Origin: Phlegmacium glaucopus
Taxonomy: Eukaryota; Basidiomycota; Agaricomycetes; Agaricales; Cortinariaceae
Assembly: GCA_015039465.1 (NCBI GenBank)
Contig: MU130579.1
Span: 168,187-232,186, forward strand
Direction: 5' to 3'
Length of the DNA stretch: 64,000 nt
A program made the translations under genes and the position numbers. How positions within the stretch are numbered: the first letter of the stretch is position 1; each line of letters starts with the position of its first letter. Positions 12,005 to 23,075 of this stretch are shown here, in pieces. The notes under the pieces are model-generated. The model ran no database searches. It saw only the letters and a program-made list of their open reading frames with translations, and was not told where the DNA came from.

Positions 12005-12812
12005 ATTGTCCTGGTACTCTTTAAGCACTCAAGCTCAAGTCTAGGAGAGAGGTTGGAGAGAGGGTAAGAAAGATCTTACATCAGTAAACTCAGGGATTTC
12101 CCATAGTGTGTCACAGTCATGTCACACAAAATTATAGTAGCCTATAATCATGTCACACAAAGTTATAGTTTCATATAGTATCCTACAGTCACATCACTAT
12201 AACTATAGTGAATCATAGTTTCGTAGCGTCCATATGTTGCACACTGGTGCTGTCTAGCATAGTCTAGCTTTGTCACTGTGTCACATTAGAATACATCACA
12301 CATTTTTGAGATTTTCATTATGTTAAATAAGCCAACCCTAAACAGAGGCCGTGCACAAAAACTAAAATTACTAAATATATAAGTTTAACACTTGTTCCCA
12401 CCAAGCTTGTCACTCCATACCACCACCACTACCACCTGACACCAATACCACAACAGCAATAACAACAAATGGTGAGCATCTCGATTCTTGACAAACAACA
12501 ATGATAATAAATGACAAAACAATGATGATGCTTATAGTGGTGACAACAACAACATGCAACAATGACAACAATGACATGCAACAACAACATGCGACTACAA
12601 CTACAACAACTACAACAACTACAACAACATGCAACAACAACTATGACAACATGCAACAACAACTACAATAACATGTGATGACGACATGTGATGATGACAT
12701 GTGACAACAACAATGATGACATAGTGCAGTGACAATGAGGTGCAGTGACAATTACAGTGTGTGATGACGACGACACATGTAAGCTCTTAATTTTCCCCTC
12801 TATCATAATTCG
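12005..12812. other. Non-coding, AT-rich DNA with a trinucleotide tract
   Basis: No gene is supported. 12100-12300 has repeated CATGTCACACAAA and TATAGT words. 12400-12760 is an imperfect CAA/ACAACATG repeat, densest at 12540-12665. Poly-Val and poly-Cys frames on the minus strand come from this repeat and are not genes. Confidence 0.6.
12540..12665. repeat. CAA-type microsatellite
   Basis: A run of ACAACA and CTACAACAA units interleaved with ACATGCAACA. Six-frame reading gives only homopolymer-like frames. Confidence 0.85.
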
Positions 12813-13141
12813 AGGTCTTTGCTGTGATCCACCAGATCTGATCAGATCTGAGCAGATTTGGCAGGCGTTCTGAGCAGATCTGCTCAGATGGTCAGATCTG
12901 AGCAGAATGGAAACTATATACCTCCCTAACCTTAATAAAACCCTAACCAAACCTTAACCCAAACCTTAAACAAACCTTAACCAAACCTTAACCAAACCTT
13001 AACAGAAGTAGCTGGTAGGTCTCTATTTTCTCAGATCCACTCAGAATCTGAGCAGAACCTGAGCAAATCTGAGCAGATCTGGTCAGATATAACAATTCTG
13101 ATCAGATCTGATCAGATCTGGTGGGGGACAGAAAAGTACTG
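12813..13141. mobile_element. hAT-like MITE (family 1, copy 2)
   Basis: Closely similar to 1737-2037: same ends (AGGTCTTTGCTGTGATCCACC at left, GGGGGACAGAAAAGTACTG at right), same CCTTAACCAAA internal repeat, and an extra GATCTGCTCAGATGGTCA stretch near 12877-12905. I see no 8-bp duplication at its flanks, so it has drifted or was moved with surrounding DNA. Confidence 0.8.
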
Positions 13142-14825
13142 CCAGCAACAACACCAACAATGCTAACGACAACACCAACGACACCGATGACTTCATTTCT
13201 GACAGTCCAGGTTGAAGCTCTGGACCAACATTACTGTGAGTGTTAAACTTCACCCATCGCATCTTAAATATTTAACCATCATCTTTGATCAGACTATCCA
13301 TCTACTTCAGTTTCCACTTTGGCAATCAACAATCTTGCTCTTGTAAGTGTTCCAACCCCTGGCATTTATCCAAGTGTTCAATAGCACATCACATCCACTG
13401 GATGTGATTTTTGTGCAAATACTTCTAATGGTTCTTTGCCTTTTGGTTGGATCCTTTAGCTTTCTTCAATGTATTTGCTTTCATGGGCACAGACGACAAT
13501 GATGAGCACTGGTACTACCTTGGCCAGTATTTTTTTTAAATTTAAATTTAAATCTAATATAACATACTACAGACAAACAACAAACAATGAACCAAGGATG
13601 ACAAGCACTTGTACTACCCTTGGCCAGTATTTTTTTTAAAATTTAAATTTAAATCTAATATAACCCAATACAGAAAAACAACAAACAACAAACACCAAAA
13701 ATGGATGAACAAACATAAACAAATGACAACAAATGATTGAAACAAGGACAATGAATGGACAAATGCTGAGCACAACAATGACAAGCACTGGTACGACCTT
13801 TGCCGGTTTTTTTTTAGAAATTTAAATTTAAATCTAATATAACCTACTACAGACAAACAACAAACAACAAATGCCAAAAATGGATGGACAAACATAAACA
13901 AATGATGATGAGATGAATGAACATAAACAAACAATGATGAACAAAGACAAATGAAAGAACAACAACAATAGATGAATCAACTCCTTACTGGGGGAATTAT
14001 CTTTGGTAAGTTTCTTATATTCTTGGCAAGCATTTTTTGAAATCAAAATTAAATTCTAATGTAGTATAGGACAGACAAATGATGACAATACATGAACAAG
14101 CATGGACACATGACTGCAAATGAACAAACAGAACACAAACAAATGAACAAAAAGTAAATGAACAACAAACAAACATGAACAAACAATGAAAATGAATGAT
14201 GACAGCAAACAAATGAATGACTTCGACAGCAAGCTAAACAGGTACCTCGCCTGAATCCACGATGATAACATCAACAACAGGTTGATCACTGGACTTGCCA
14301 GCATTATTAAAGGGGATCATTTGACTACCAAATACCCATACAATCATTCTTAACATGGGTATTTCATTCAAATCATTCAATTTATTCTAACCTGTATAAC
14401 TTTACTAATGGATCTTTCACTAGACACTGGCCCAGATGATGACTCGGATGCCAGAATGAGCCCAGAGCTATCCACACCCCGCCGCTGCCCCAGGTGGCAA
14501 ATACATGCCTGCACAAATGTGTGGGGCAGGTTAGGTGCTTCTAGAGAAATAGTGCGGGTGTGGGAATCAAGATGAGAACAGATGAATGGCAATGGGTGAA
14601 TGATGATGACAACAAACGAACAGCAACTGGAGACAGCAACCCCTTTGGGGTAGTTAATTTTAATTTTAATTTCTAATGTACTAAAGCTATGACAGATGAA
14701 CAATGAATGATGACAACCACCATTTGGACCCAGCCACCACCTGTTTAGACAACCAACCACCACCGACTGTCTGCTTGGACCCACCTTTTATTTTATTTGA
14801 TAGTAATAATTGTAATAATGTCATA
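13142..14825. other. Non-coding DNA with dispersed imperfect repeats
   Basis: A module with the core GGCCAGTATTTTTTTTAAA and AATTTAAATTTAAATCTAATATAAC, followed by ACAGACAAACAACAAAC, recurs near 13500-13600, 13615-13700 and 13795-13875, with weaker versions near 14000-14085 and 14640-14700. The spacing is irregular, so it is a degraded tandem or dispersed repeat. ORFs on the minus strand are by-products. Confidence 0.6.
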
Positions 14826-14839
14826 ATGAATTATATGGG

Positions 14840-15019
14840 GTTTTTTTTTCATTGGTTCAATGGTTTGAACTGGTTCTAGAACAGAACAGAACCGACAGAA
14901 CTGGTTCTTTCAGTTCCAGTTCCAGTTCTGGTTCAGTTCAGCCAGGAACCTTTCGGTTCAATTCTCAGTTCTCCAAAAATGGTTGAAGAACCGAACTGAA
15001 CCGAACTTTGGCATCACTA
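14840..15019. mobile_element. Probable MITE fragment, GGTTC-rich
   Basis: Dense GGTTC/GAACC words on both strands and an end reading GGCATCACTA, the complement of TAGTGATGCC. The end and the internal style resemble the TAGTG MITEs at 10069 and 37788. The left end and target duplication are not evident, so it is probably truncated. Confidence 0.45.
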
Positions 15020-15217
15020 AAATTGATAGTGAAAAGATAGGAATGAAGAGACCATGATCATAGGGTGAGTTTCAGGCAGTAAAATCTAGAAAAACATCGC
15101 AAGTTTTGTGGTTAGCAACCGAAATTGATAGTGAAAAGATAGAAATGAAGAGATCATGATCATAGAGTGAATTTCACGGGATAAAATCAAGAAAAACATC
15201 GCAAGCTTTGGTCTCCT
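15020..15217. repeat. Two-copy 102-bp tandem repeat
   Basis: The block starting AAATTGATAGTGAAAAGATAG at 15020 recurs at 15122 with about ten differences and ends with AAAAACATCGCAAG in both copies. It is non-coding. Confidence 0.85.
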
Positions 15218-15429
15218 ATTCACAGTGCTATACAAGTAAGCAACTGGAACTAGAACTGTGAGAACTATGGAGTATACATACAGAAATATGAAGATGTAAT
15301 GTCTTGAGAAGCGAGTGTGGTACTGCATGCGCAGAGCACAAGGAAATTGATTATTGATGTTGAAATGATCTGTTTGCTGCCATTTGGTGCTTTGTTGATT
15401 GTTCTATGAAGTTTGAGACTCAGCCGTAT

Positions 15430-15590
15430 CACCGACAACGGCCGTTTCCCACCGTAAGCCATCACTGTCAACGGTCCGTTACCGTGCCGTAACCGTACCG
15501 ACAAAGGCCCACGGTACGGTAACGGCAGCCGTATCTCGGCATCCGTAAGCCGTAAGTACGGCAGCGGTGCGCAGCCCTATGTCACAGTAA
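15430..15590. repeat. CCGTA-rich MITE-like fragment
   Basis: GC-rich sequence packed with CCGTA/TACGG words, ending near 15585 in GGTGCGCAGCCCTA. A related fragment reading AGGGCTACGCACCGCCCGTA lies at about 58438-58540. The shared terminal motif TAGGGCTGCGCACCG suggests a non-autonomous transposon family. No clear second end or target duplication is seen. Confidence 0.45.
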
Positions 15591-15982
15591 CGCTGTAAAC
15601 ATAAGAACCTTTATGGCTCTATGCCACTGTCCGGTGCTGTCCGGTGCCGGTCAGCTGACCCCGAATTTACTGACCTAGTGACGTTTTTGTACTCTCCATG
15701 TGGAGACGTCTTAGATTACTAAACTTTGTTGCCACTCGGCAACCTCGCAAGGCGCAATGTTGTGACAGGTTTGTGAATATCATCATGATCCATAAATCAG
15801 TACCTGATCCGGTTCACCTCAATCTAATTCTGGCTGGTAACTCCGGTTCAGCATATCGACCCTATCTGCATATGTGATTTCGACTAATGTTACAATATAT
15901 TCATACAAATCGAATTATGAGGTTGGTGAAACGCCCTTGGAACGTCCTATGGCAGCATTTCGGCCTCATTCCATCGAATCCT

Positions 15983-16898
15983 TCAAAATAACTGCCGAAA
16001 CACCCACCCAAACGCCTTCTCATGGATGTAAAATATCCCTTGAAGCAAATAACTGGTCAATGTGTTGGCTACGTTAATTTCCTGGACACCATTAATGCCA
16101 ATTTGCTGAGTTTCCGTGTTGATACCAATCACGAACAAGGCGTCCTTGGGCATAGAGATAATTGTCGCTGCTACAGCGGAGACTACCCGTAAAGGCGTTG
16201 CGCTCCCCACTTGGTAGACGACGCTGACGTAGTCAGGACGCTCTACGATTCCCCACTTTGTGGTCTCAACGATGAGGCGGCCGCTGTGCGTGGACTCATT
16301 GGCACGTGCAGGAGACTCGTCGGTAAGATCTTCAAACTTCGTCTGCCAGACGGCGGGGTCGTTGGGGTCGACAGGCGGTTCTGACTCACCCTCGGTTGGT
16401 TCGTGCGCATAGTCGCCTGGAACTCTGTCGGCAGGGTGCTCGACAGTGTCTGGCGCGACATCCATCTCGACACCTCCTGATTGAGAACGAGTGGGTGTGC
16501 CGACAAGCTCCCAAAGGATCTCAAGACGCGCACCGAGGCTGTTGCTGAAGAAATGCCCATATATTATTTATATTCATCGTATTAAAAAACAATTGGGCTC
16601 ACGTTGGGAAGGCATGGGCGCCATACATCTTGACTTCGCCCATGTGGCCTCCATTCACGCTGGGATCGACGGTGAAGGGTGCTTTCTAATGATCCATATG
16701 CAAGTAAGGCCTGTGAATATTATATCTTACAAGCGTCTAACAGAGATAACTTACGCGTTCAGCACCCGCGGCAGTGTAGAGCGTAGCGCGCCACTCCTTT
16801 GCGGGATCAGGCGGCAAGAGGTTGAGGGCAGTGACCCTGAAAGTCATGCCTTTGGGGATTCCTTTAATGTAGAGCTGTTGTTTAATAGTTCCGACCAT
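15983..16898 (-). CDS. Conserved hypothetical protein B' (paralogue of the gene at 56976)
   Basis: Three exons on the minus strand: 16898-16755, 16685-16603 and 16544-15983. All introns are GT-AG and 57-69 nt long. The exons sum to 789 nt, exactly as in the copy at 56976-57889, and give 262 residues. The two proteins differ at a modest number of positions, mainly in the acidic linker around residues 100-140 and at the C-terminus. There is no signal peptide or membrane segment, and I recognise no domain. The start is fixed by alignment to the twin gene. It has survived intact next to a dead neighbour, which suggests it may still be under selection. Confidence 0.8.
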
Positions 16899-18723
16899 GT
16901 TGAAGACAATGAAACTTGACGATGAAGTAGGATTATGAGTACTGAAGCAGATATCAGAGTCGTATTTAAGTAAAACACTACTGCCCCTGGACCACTACTT
17001 TTTTTGGCCTCTGGAAAATCGCGAAATCGACATCCTCAAGTTACACGCATTCTCACATGGGTGAATGGTTTTAGACGGTCCGACGTTAGGCTCTCGAGAC
17101 TCCCAGACCGGTGACGCCTTTCCATAAAGTAAAACCGTTTCAAGTCGATGTCGAGCGGTCTAGCTGAGTTTGAAAAGTTTATGTTTATCCTCCCTATGTT
17201 TAACATCATGACTTTTCCAACCAAGCGATCGCAGTCCAGCGGGCCTCTCATAAATGTGTCTCTTCTCAGGCAAAATTATTACTAGTATCGACTCTGAGGC
17301 ATAGGCCTCCTCGGATAACAGAACTTGCTTCCGAGGTTTATACCGCGACCTTGGCATTCTTAGAAACCATCTATCTTCGTAAAGGGGCTCTAGGTTCAAG
17401 TCATCTGTTGGGAATCCCATGACAAGTCCACGGGGTGTCCAAATCTAAAAAAGGCGGCCAGAAGGGAGGACGACTGTAGAATCCCATATGATTTTCAGCC
17501 TTTCGGTGACCAGGAAACTTTGGGAGGAGGAAGAAACCCTTGATACCTGTCGCCACTCTCACACTGATCGTCTATCTCTTGGCATAGGATAAAGGTTAGC
17601 GAGAGGACAGCAGAACTTTGTTTACACCACATAACTATAAATTCATACAGCTTCTGACATCAATAAGCCATCTCATGTCTCGTGGTTTTTTAGGGTCTAC
17701 CTGTCTTTGCCTCACAACCCCAGGTCGACTGGAGGCTGCTAAGCTCCAGCGCTCATCCCCAGGTCCGAAACATCGCATGCATATGTGGCGTTGGAGGTTA
17801 CTCAACATCGGATTCTTCGTTGGAAGTACTGCTTGTACAAGGGAAACAATCATTCGACAGAAGTGGCATACTGGACTTTGGTAGCGTGATCTTCCTCCTA
17901 CTAGCCATACACTGTCATGCTACATCATCCTTCCTCAGAATCATCACCAAGCTCACTTCCCAGACAATTCCATATGTGCCCTGAACTTTTTCCAACTCTA
18001 ACAGCGCCACCCTGATTCTGTTTTTTTGGGTCACATCGGATTGTAAACCATCCACTCCTCCTATCGAAGGAAACAGTCACCACAGGGACTGGAGCCAACA
18101 ACGATGACAACATTCCCAAAAAGTTGCTTAAATTTTTGAATAAATTTCTGGAGCTTATTTTAAAAGGATCGTCATGGTGCAAAAAAAAATAGGAGTCATT
18201 GGTCAGTTTCGTTGGCAGTATTACTCATGTTGCACCGTCCTTTAAGCTTTAACATCCACACAAGCATTCACATGATATTCATACGAAATTAGCATCAGAT
18301 CATCGAAAGTGAATTAACGTTCAAACAGGCCCGCGGGTCGTTTAGTCAAGAAGTACTACTTTGAGCTCTTGGAAGATATCGATGCTCTAACTACTGAATT
18401 TTTTTATTTTTTTCTTGATATAATCAGCTGACAAGGTTTGGGACTCGACCAGCGAGCGAAGCTTAGTAGTAGAAGGGCTTGAAGTCGAGTGGGGTATTAT
18501 TATACTAAGTACTTACGCAGGTTAAGTCTATATTGACCTAACCAAACATTGCTCTGACTTAACGTTATGTTCACTAGACGCACTTGCAGAACACTAGGTG
18601 GCGAATGGCGACCAGACCCCCATTGACAGACCTTTGGCCAGCAATAGATTAGAGTGGTGTCGTACATGTCCAGAAGTAGTGTAAAAGGGATTGGACCGGG
18701 GATAGACCCATAATGCATAAACC
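16899..18723. other. Spacer between genes B' and A'
   Basis: Matches the spacer 54885-56975 in inverted orientation with many substitutions and indels. A frame at 17160-17420 (-) starting MGFPTDDLNLEPLYEDRWFL has a shorter, interrupted counterpart near 56419, so it is a gene remnant or chance frame. Nothing else is supported. Confidence 0.5.
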
Positions 18724-21412
18724 TCAATCATTCCTTCGACTTGGACTCAATGTCATTGAAGTCTTCGTTCTCTGACTACTACTCTCAATCTTTGCATTCT
18801 TCTTCTTCTTCAAACTTGAACTCCTAGTCCGATCCACAAAACCGCTACCCACACCCACACTACCACACACCAACACCAACACCAACACCGACGCCCCATC
18901 TACATCATCCACGTCAGGAAGCGGCACAGTCTGCAAGAAAGGTCCACGCAATAACCGATTTATCAGCTTTGGACTGAATGGGCGTTCAGGAAGTACGGGT
19001 GGTAGTTCGGTAGGTGTAGGTGCTATTGGAATTGAAATTGGAGTTGAAGTTGGCGGTTGGCGTTGTGGGCGATGGTGGTGGTGGGATGGCGTTGTTGTGG
19101 ATTGTTATAGGAGGCGGGATGACGTTGATTAAAGGAGAAGATGGTCCCACCCGGCTGTTCGAGTGGGGTGTACGACCTCGAGATGACGAGAGGATTGAAG
19201 AAGGGTTATTAAGAGTGAGCGACTCCCGTAAAGTTGGAGTCGGAGTTGGAGTTTGAGCTTCATGTGTCATACTAAGTGTTGGCGAAATAAAGACTGTTGG
19301 GTGAATCGTCGTTGGATAATGAGTTGGAGATGATATCTGTAACGGTGGTGGTAACAATAGTGGTACATACGATGATCACGGGGGTGAAGATGAGGCTAAT
19401 GACGAATCTAACTCCCAATTCTCGCCATTAACAGTAGGAGGACGTGCAGGTGAACCAAACGCCATAGAGGACATTGGCGTAACATACGCTCGTGGATGGT
19501 CAGTCGGCGGCGTAGGAGGTACAAATGACTGTATTGACAAAGGACGCGGCAGTGGAATAGGCGAACTTGGACTTGCCGATTTCGGGAAATTCTGCTCGTA
19601 CCACGTCCCAGGAATCAAAGCAACAGGTAAAACCCAAGTAGCAGTTAATGTAACACCATACCCTTCCCAAGAAAGCAAAAAGAAAACCATCAACATTCAA
19701 ATCTATCCAACCATCATCCAACAAACTCACCAATATCATGACTCTAATTGTACTCCAACTCCACGAAATCAACGACCCAATATAACCTAAAAGCGGAACC
19801 AAGCGTTGAAGTAGAATAAGATCAGGTCTCATAGGTGGTGGAAATACGTCAACAGGCAGGTTATTGAAAAACCAGGTTAAGGCTGTTGTTATCACCGCTG
19901 ATTTGGCTGCTTCTAAGGTCTTGTCGCTTAAGATTTCGAAGATGGGTGGGGGAGACATCTGGTTGTTTTTTAGGGGGGATGAGTGTGTGAGAATGAATGG
20001 ATGGAGGAGGTTTACTTACAGACGATAACCTCACCAGAAAGCTTGAACGGATATTTTTGACAATGAAGGAACCCAAGCCGCACGTATACTTTTTTGTGAT
20101 TTTACAGATCTGATTTTTTGATTTGGTGCAGTTGGTGAGCCGGTATCACTCGTTCCGACTTTCATGAAATCCGCAGATTGTCGTTTGGCAGCAGCGGCAA
20201 CACCCATTAAAGAAGCTGTTTGGGATATACTCCGTTGAGTCTGGTCTGGGCCATACCATATCGAAAATGGCCGCCACATCAAGTTCCTCCTTGACGCCCT
20301 TGGGAGTCGCCACCAACGTTTCCTTTACCAGACACCACCTTCGAGTCGATCCAGAACCCCCACCCACATCTGGGTTCATCACAACTTGCTCCTCCGTTTG
20401 CATTTCCCTCTCACCAGGTTCGGCGTCAAATGGTATGAGCCATTTCGACGAAATCGGATTGAGTAGGGAATAGAGGAGAGTAAACCACGATACTAGATGT
20501 ATCAGAGAATACCATGCTCGGGACTCGTTTGCTGTCTGGTTGTGATATATATAATATATTTGAAGCCGCTGGTACTGGTGGTGTCTTCAAAGACTGAATT
20601 TCCGAATCGTCATGTTGAGTACTAGGATCTAGATGCGGATTTGCAAGAAAAAGGACGAGGAATATTTTCTAGGATACTCCATACGCTGGGTTTTCCTTTT
20701 AGAGATGAACCGTTCATGAAAGAAGCATTGGAGAGTAGAGCGATGAGTCGGACGTCTTTAAGTTGTTGTGGTTGTGGCTCGGGTGGGTTATTGTAGGAGT
20801 AGGGTAGTTTGAAGCGAATAGGGGATAGAGGTTGGGAGAGGGTGGAGAAAGGTGATGTGGGGTCGAATGGAAGCGGTATTTAGAGGGAAGGAGTCAATGA
20901 GGCGATGAATTGTTATTGCTAGAGTTGTAGCCTCTGGTTCAGGTTCAAATTGCCCCTGTGAGCCGAGTTGAAGAGATGTATGGTCGACTGTGCGACTCTC
21001 TAGCACCGTGCTCAAGCCATTGGGAGATGTCGACAGACTTGTCTCACAAGCAGACCGCCAGTCGGACGTAGGAACACCATCTGCTGCGACCCTGAAGCTG
21101 TCAAAGTCGCGACTGCATGATCCTTATCCCTCCCAAACCTCCCAATTCTTTTCCCAAATTTCTTGAGTCGATCACTAACATTCAATGTCTTCCAGTTGTT
21201 TTTCTTCTGATTTTTAATTTCATCAGATTTTACAAGACCATCAACGTACGACTGTAGTGTTGATGTTCAAGCTGCAGCACCTGTAAGTCCCAACTCGAAC
21301 TGGAGGCTGCGTGGGTGTACTGGGTGTTGAGAGTCGTACGGTGCTAGTAGGAGAAGTAGATGTAGAGGTGTATCTTCGACTTAGAGGGTCTGCGCTATAG
21401 AATGGATCTAGT
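18724..21412 (-). pseudogene. Broken copy (A') of the gene at 52064
   Basis: Minus-strand homologue of gene A. The matching parts include both hydrophobic regions and the C-terminal KKKKNAK stretch. A TGA replaces the second Trp codon of the FWWGYR motif near 20035. A stop follows SSLASSSPP near 19376. Frameshifts occur near 18900, 19050-19260 and in the 20140-20460 section, and homology to the N-terminus ends near 21415. The intact copy shows none of these, so this is the decayed copy. Confidence 0.85.
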
Positions 21413-21529
21413 TGCCGCACCGGAGGTTGCCGAGCGAAACAAAGTTTAGTAATCTAAGACGTCTTTCACTGACGTGCTGAGGGAGAGACAGTGAGTAAAG
21501 ACATATGTACATAAGGCATTCCATTGCGT

Positions 21530-22263
21530 CTAGTGTTTTTGGTTACGCTGGCTTGTTATTGGCTTAACCATGAACCCACTCCGTCACATTCTGCAATCTC
21601 TCAAATCACCTCCCTCAAAGTCATGGAACCTTATAATAATGCCTGATCCAAGAAGATATCGTCTAAAGGTGTTGAAATTGTCCATTTTCCCAAAAACTTC
21701 TTGTCTTATGTTCAACAGCGCATTGGATCTACAGATGGGTTTTTTGAATTCTACATGAGACTGGATGGCAACATGAATATGCGGCGTTATATTTCAAGGA
21801 ATCCCTTATTTACGTGAGCCCTGAACTACAATTTCTACAAATAGGTTTTCTGAATCTTTCCTCCCTAGCTTTGCACCAAATACCTCATCATGCATGAAGT
21901 TAGCCCCTCATAACCAACTCATCTGTAAGTTGTCAATCTGTGTAAATTCAATGACCCACCTTTTTATTAGTAACAGAATGGATCAAAATTACAACTAAGT
22001 ATCAGCAAACCCCAACCAAACCAACTCTTCACAAGGCCCTAGCCAAGCTTCTTGATGCATTTCCATATTACAAATTGCAATCAGAGGAGGGGATTGGAGC
22101 AGCCATTAGGGAGATAGAAGATCAGCTCAGTGTTGTCGCATCGTTTGAGCCAAATGATGCCTCACAGTCTCCCCCCCCCCACAATGAGGAGGCTTGAAAT
22201 GTCAACATTCTTTCTCAAGAAGGGTTCAATAAGATGAGAGATATTGTTGGGGATATTGTTGAC
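21530..22263. other. D1-R DNA left of Gypsy-2, decayed coding remnant
   Basis: Matches 11874-12004 and 4390-4845 inverted. A frame at 21570-21758 begins MNPLRHILQSLKSPPSKSW and has a counterpart at 11846-12028 (-). Further frames near 22080-22260 read in fragments with stops. This looks like one end of an old duplicated gene of unknown function. I cannot assign a family. Confidence 0.45.
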
Positions 22264-22870
22264 TGTAATCCTAGGATTACAAATACTTATTTGTCAGCAC
22301 TATATATAGATAATTGATAGCATCTTCCTTTGCTCTCTTCTTTTTCTTTTACTATCATCTTGTACTTATCGTATCATTTCCTTATTCTCTCAGAATATAC
22401 TATGATCCTCGTTTCTTTCCTCAGTCCTTAGTGTAGCAAGGGGGCACCGGGATCAGAATCCTGGACCAGTACCTGGTTAGTTAGTCCAGCCACAGGCCCC
22501 AAAAAAAAAATTGTACCTGTCATTTTTCATCAGAATTTGAGCATCATTTTAATAAAGATGAGCTTTAACATACTGTAAATAACTATAATAGATAATGTCT
22601 ACTATGTTGACAGTGGTTTGGATGTCTTGGAATAGTTTCACAAGTGTGATGGCTGTATTGATGCGCCATTAGATCCATCTAAATTTAGAAATAATTGTGT
22701 AATATTTAAATAATTATGTAAAATTACCATATATAGACATATCTTGCTTATGAAGCAAGATATGTTAGTTAGTTAGTCCAGCCAAAAAGTTCTTAACAAA
22801 AAAATTGACACCAGGTCTTTTTTTCTGATCTTGGTGCCCTTGTAGTGTAGGTGGAATCAACCACCTTTCA
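22264..22870 (+). repeat. Gypsy-2 5' LTR, with MITE inside
   Basis: 607 bp including a 406-bp MITE plus its 8-bp duplication. The remaining 193 bp match the 194-bp 3' LTR at 35877-36070 closely. A TATATATAG box lies near 22303. Confidence 0.9.
22437..22842. mobile_element. hAT-like MITE (CAAGGG ends) in the Gypsy-2 LTR
   Basis: 406 bp with inverted ends CAAGGGGGCACC.GGATCAGAA and CTGATC.TTGGTGCCCTTG. It is flanked by the exact 8-bp duplication TAGTGTAG (22429-22436 and 22843-22850), and the other LTR shows the empty site. The interior contains GTTAGTTAGTCCAGCCA twice and no coding sequence. Confidence 0.93.
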
Positions 22871-23075
22871 CTTTTTTGAAATGACCTTTAGCAGCCTGCA
22901 GGTATCTTGCCCTCCCATCACCAAGTGCTGACACACCGCATATAGTCACTCATTGTGACTTTTTTCTTGCTTGTAGGTCTACAATGACCTTTTTATGATC
23001 CCACTCTTTTTTATTCTTGGTCTAAGGTTACCTGCACTTGTGATCCCTTAACACCATTCATTCATCCTCCTCTGA

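Larger units (their letters stand above)
48..12010. repeat. D1-L, decayed arm of a large inverted segmental duplication
   Basis: The reverse complement of this arm aligns in order to 43165 down to about 21530. Matches include the 3' half of the MFS gene, the region upstream of it, and the DNA flanking Gypsy-2. The arm is interrupted by a hAT-like MITE (1737-2037) and Gypsy-1 (4846-11873), neither present at the matching place in the other arm. It lacks about 1.1 kb corresponding to 41314-42410. Many CG dinucleotides of the other arm read TG or CA here. Homology stops abruptly near position 48 and fades near 12005. Confidence 0.85.
15795..21415. repeat. D2-L, left copy of a two-gene inverted duplication
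   Basis: The reverse complement aligns to 52147-58060 through gene A, the spacer and gene B. The right copy keeps both genes intact; here only gene B' is intact and gene A' is broken. Homology ends at about 15795 (matching 58060) and at 21415 (matching 52147). The right copy has about 130 bp extra near 54940-55075. Confidence 0.92.

Noticed and set aside
12410..12662. Val-rich and Cys-rich ORFs on the minus strand
   Set aside because: Read-through of the CAA trinucleotide repeat.
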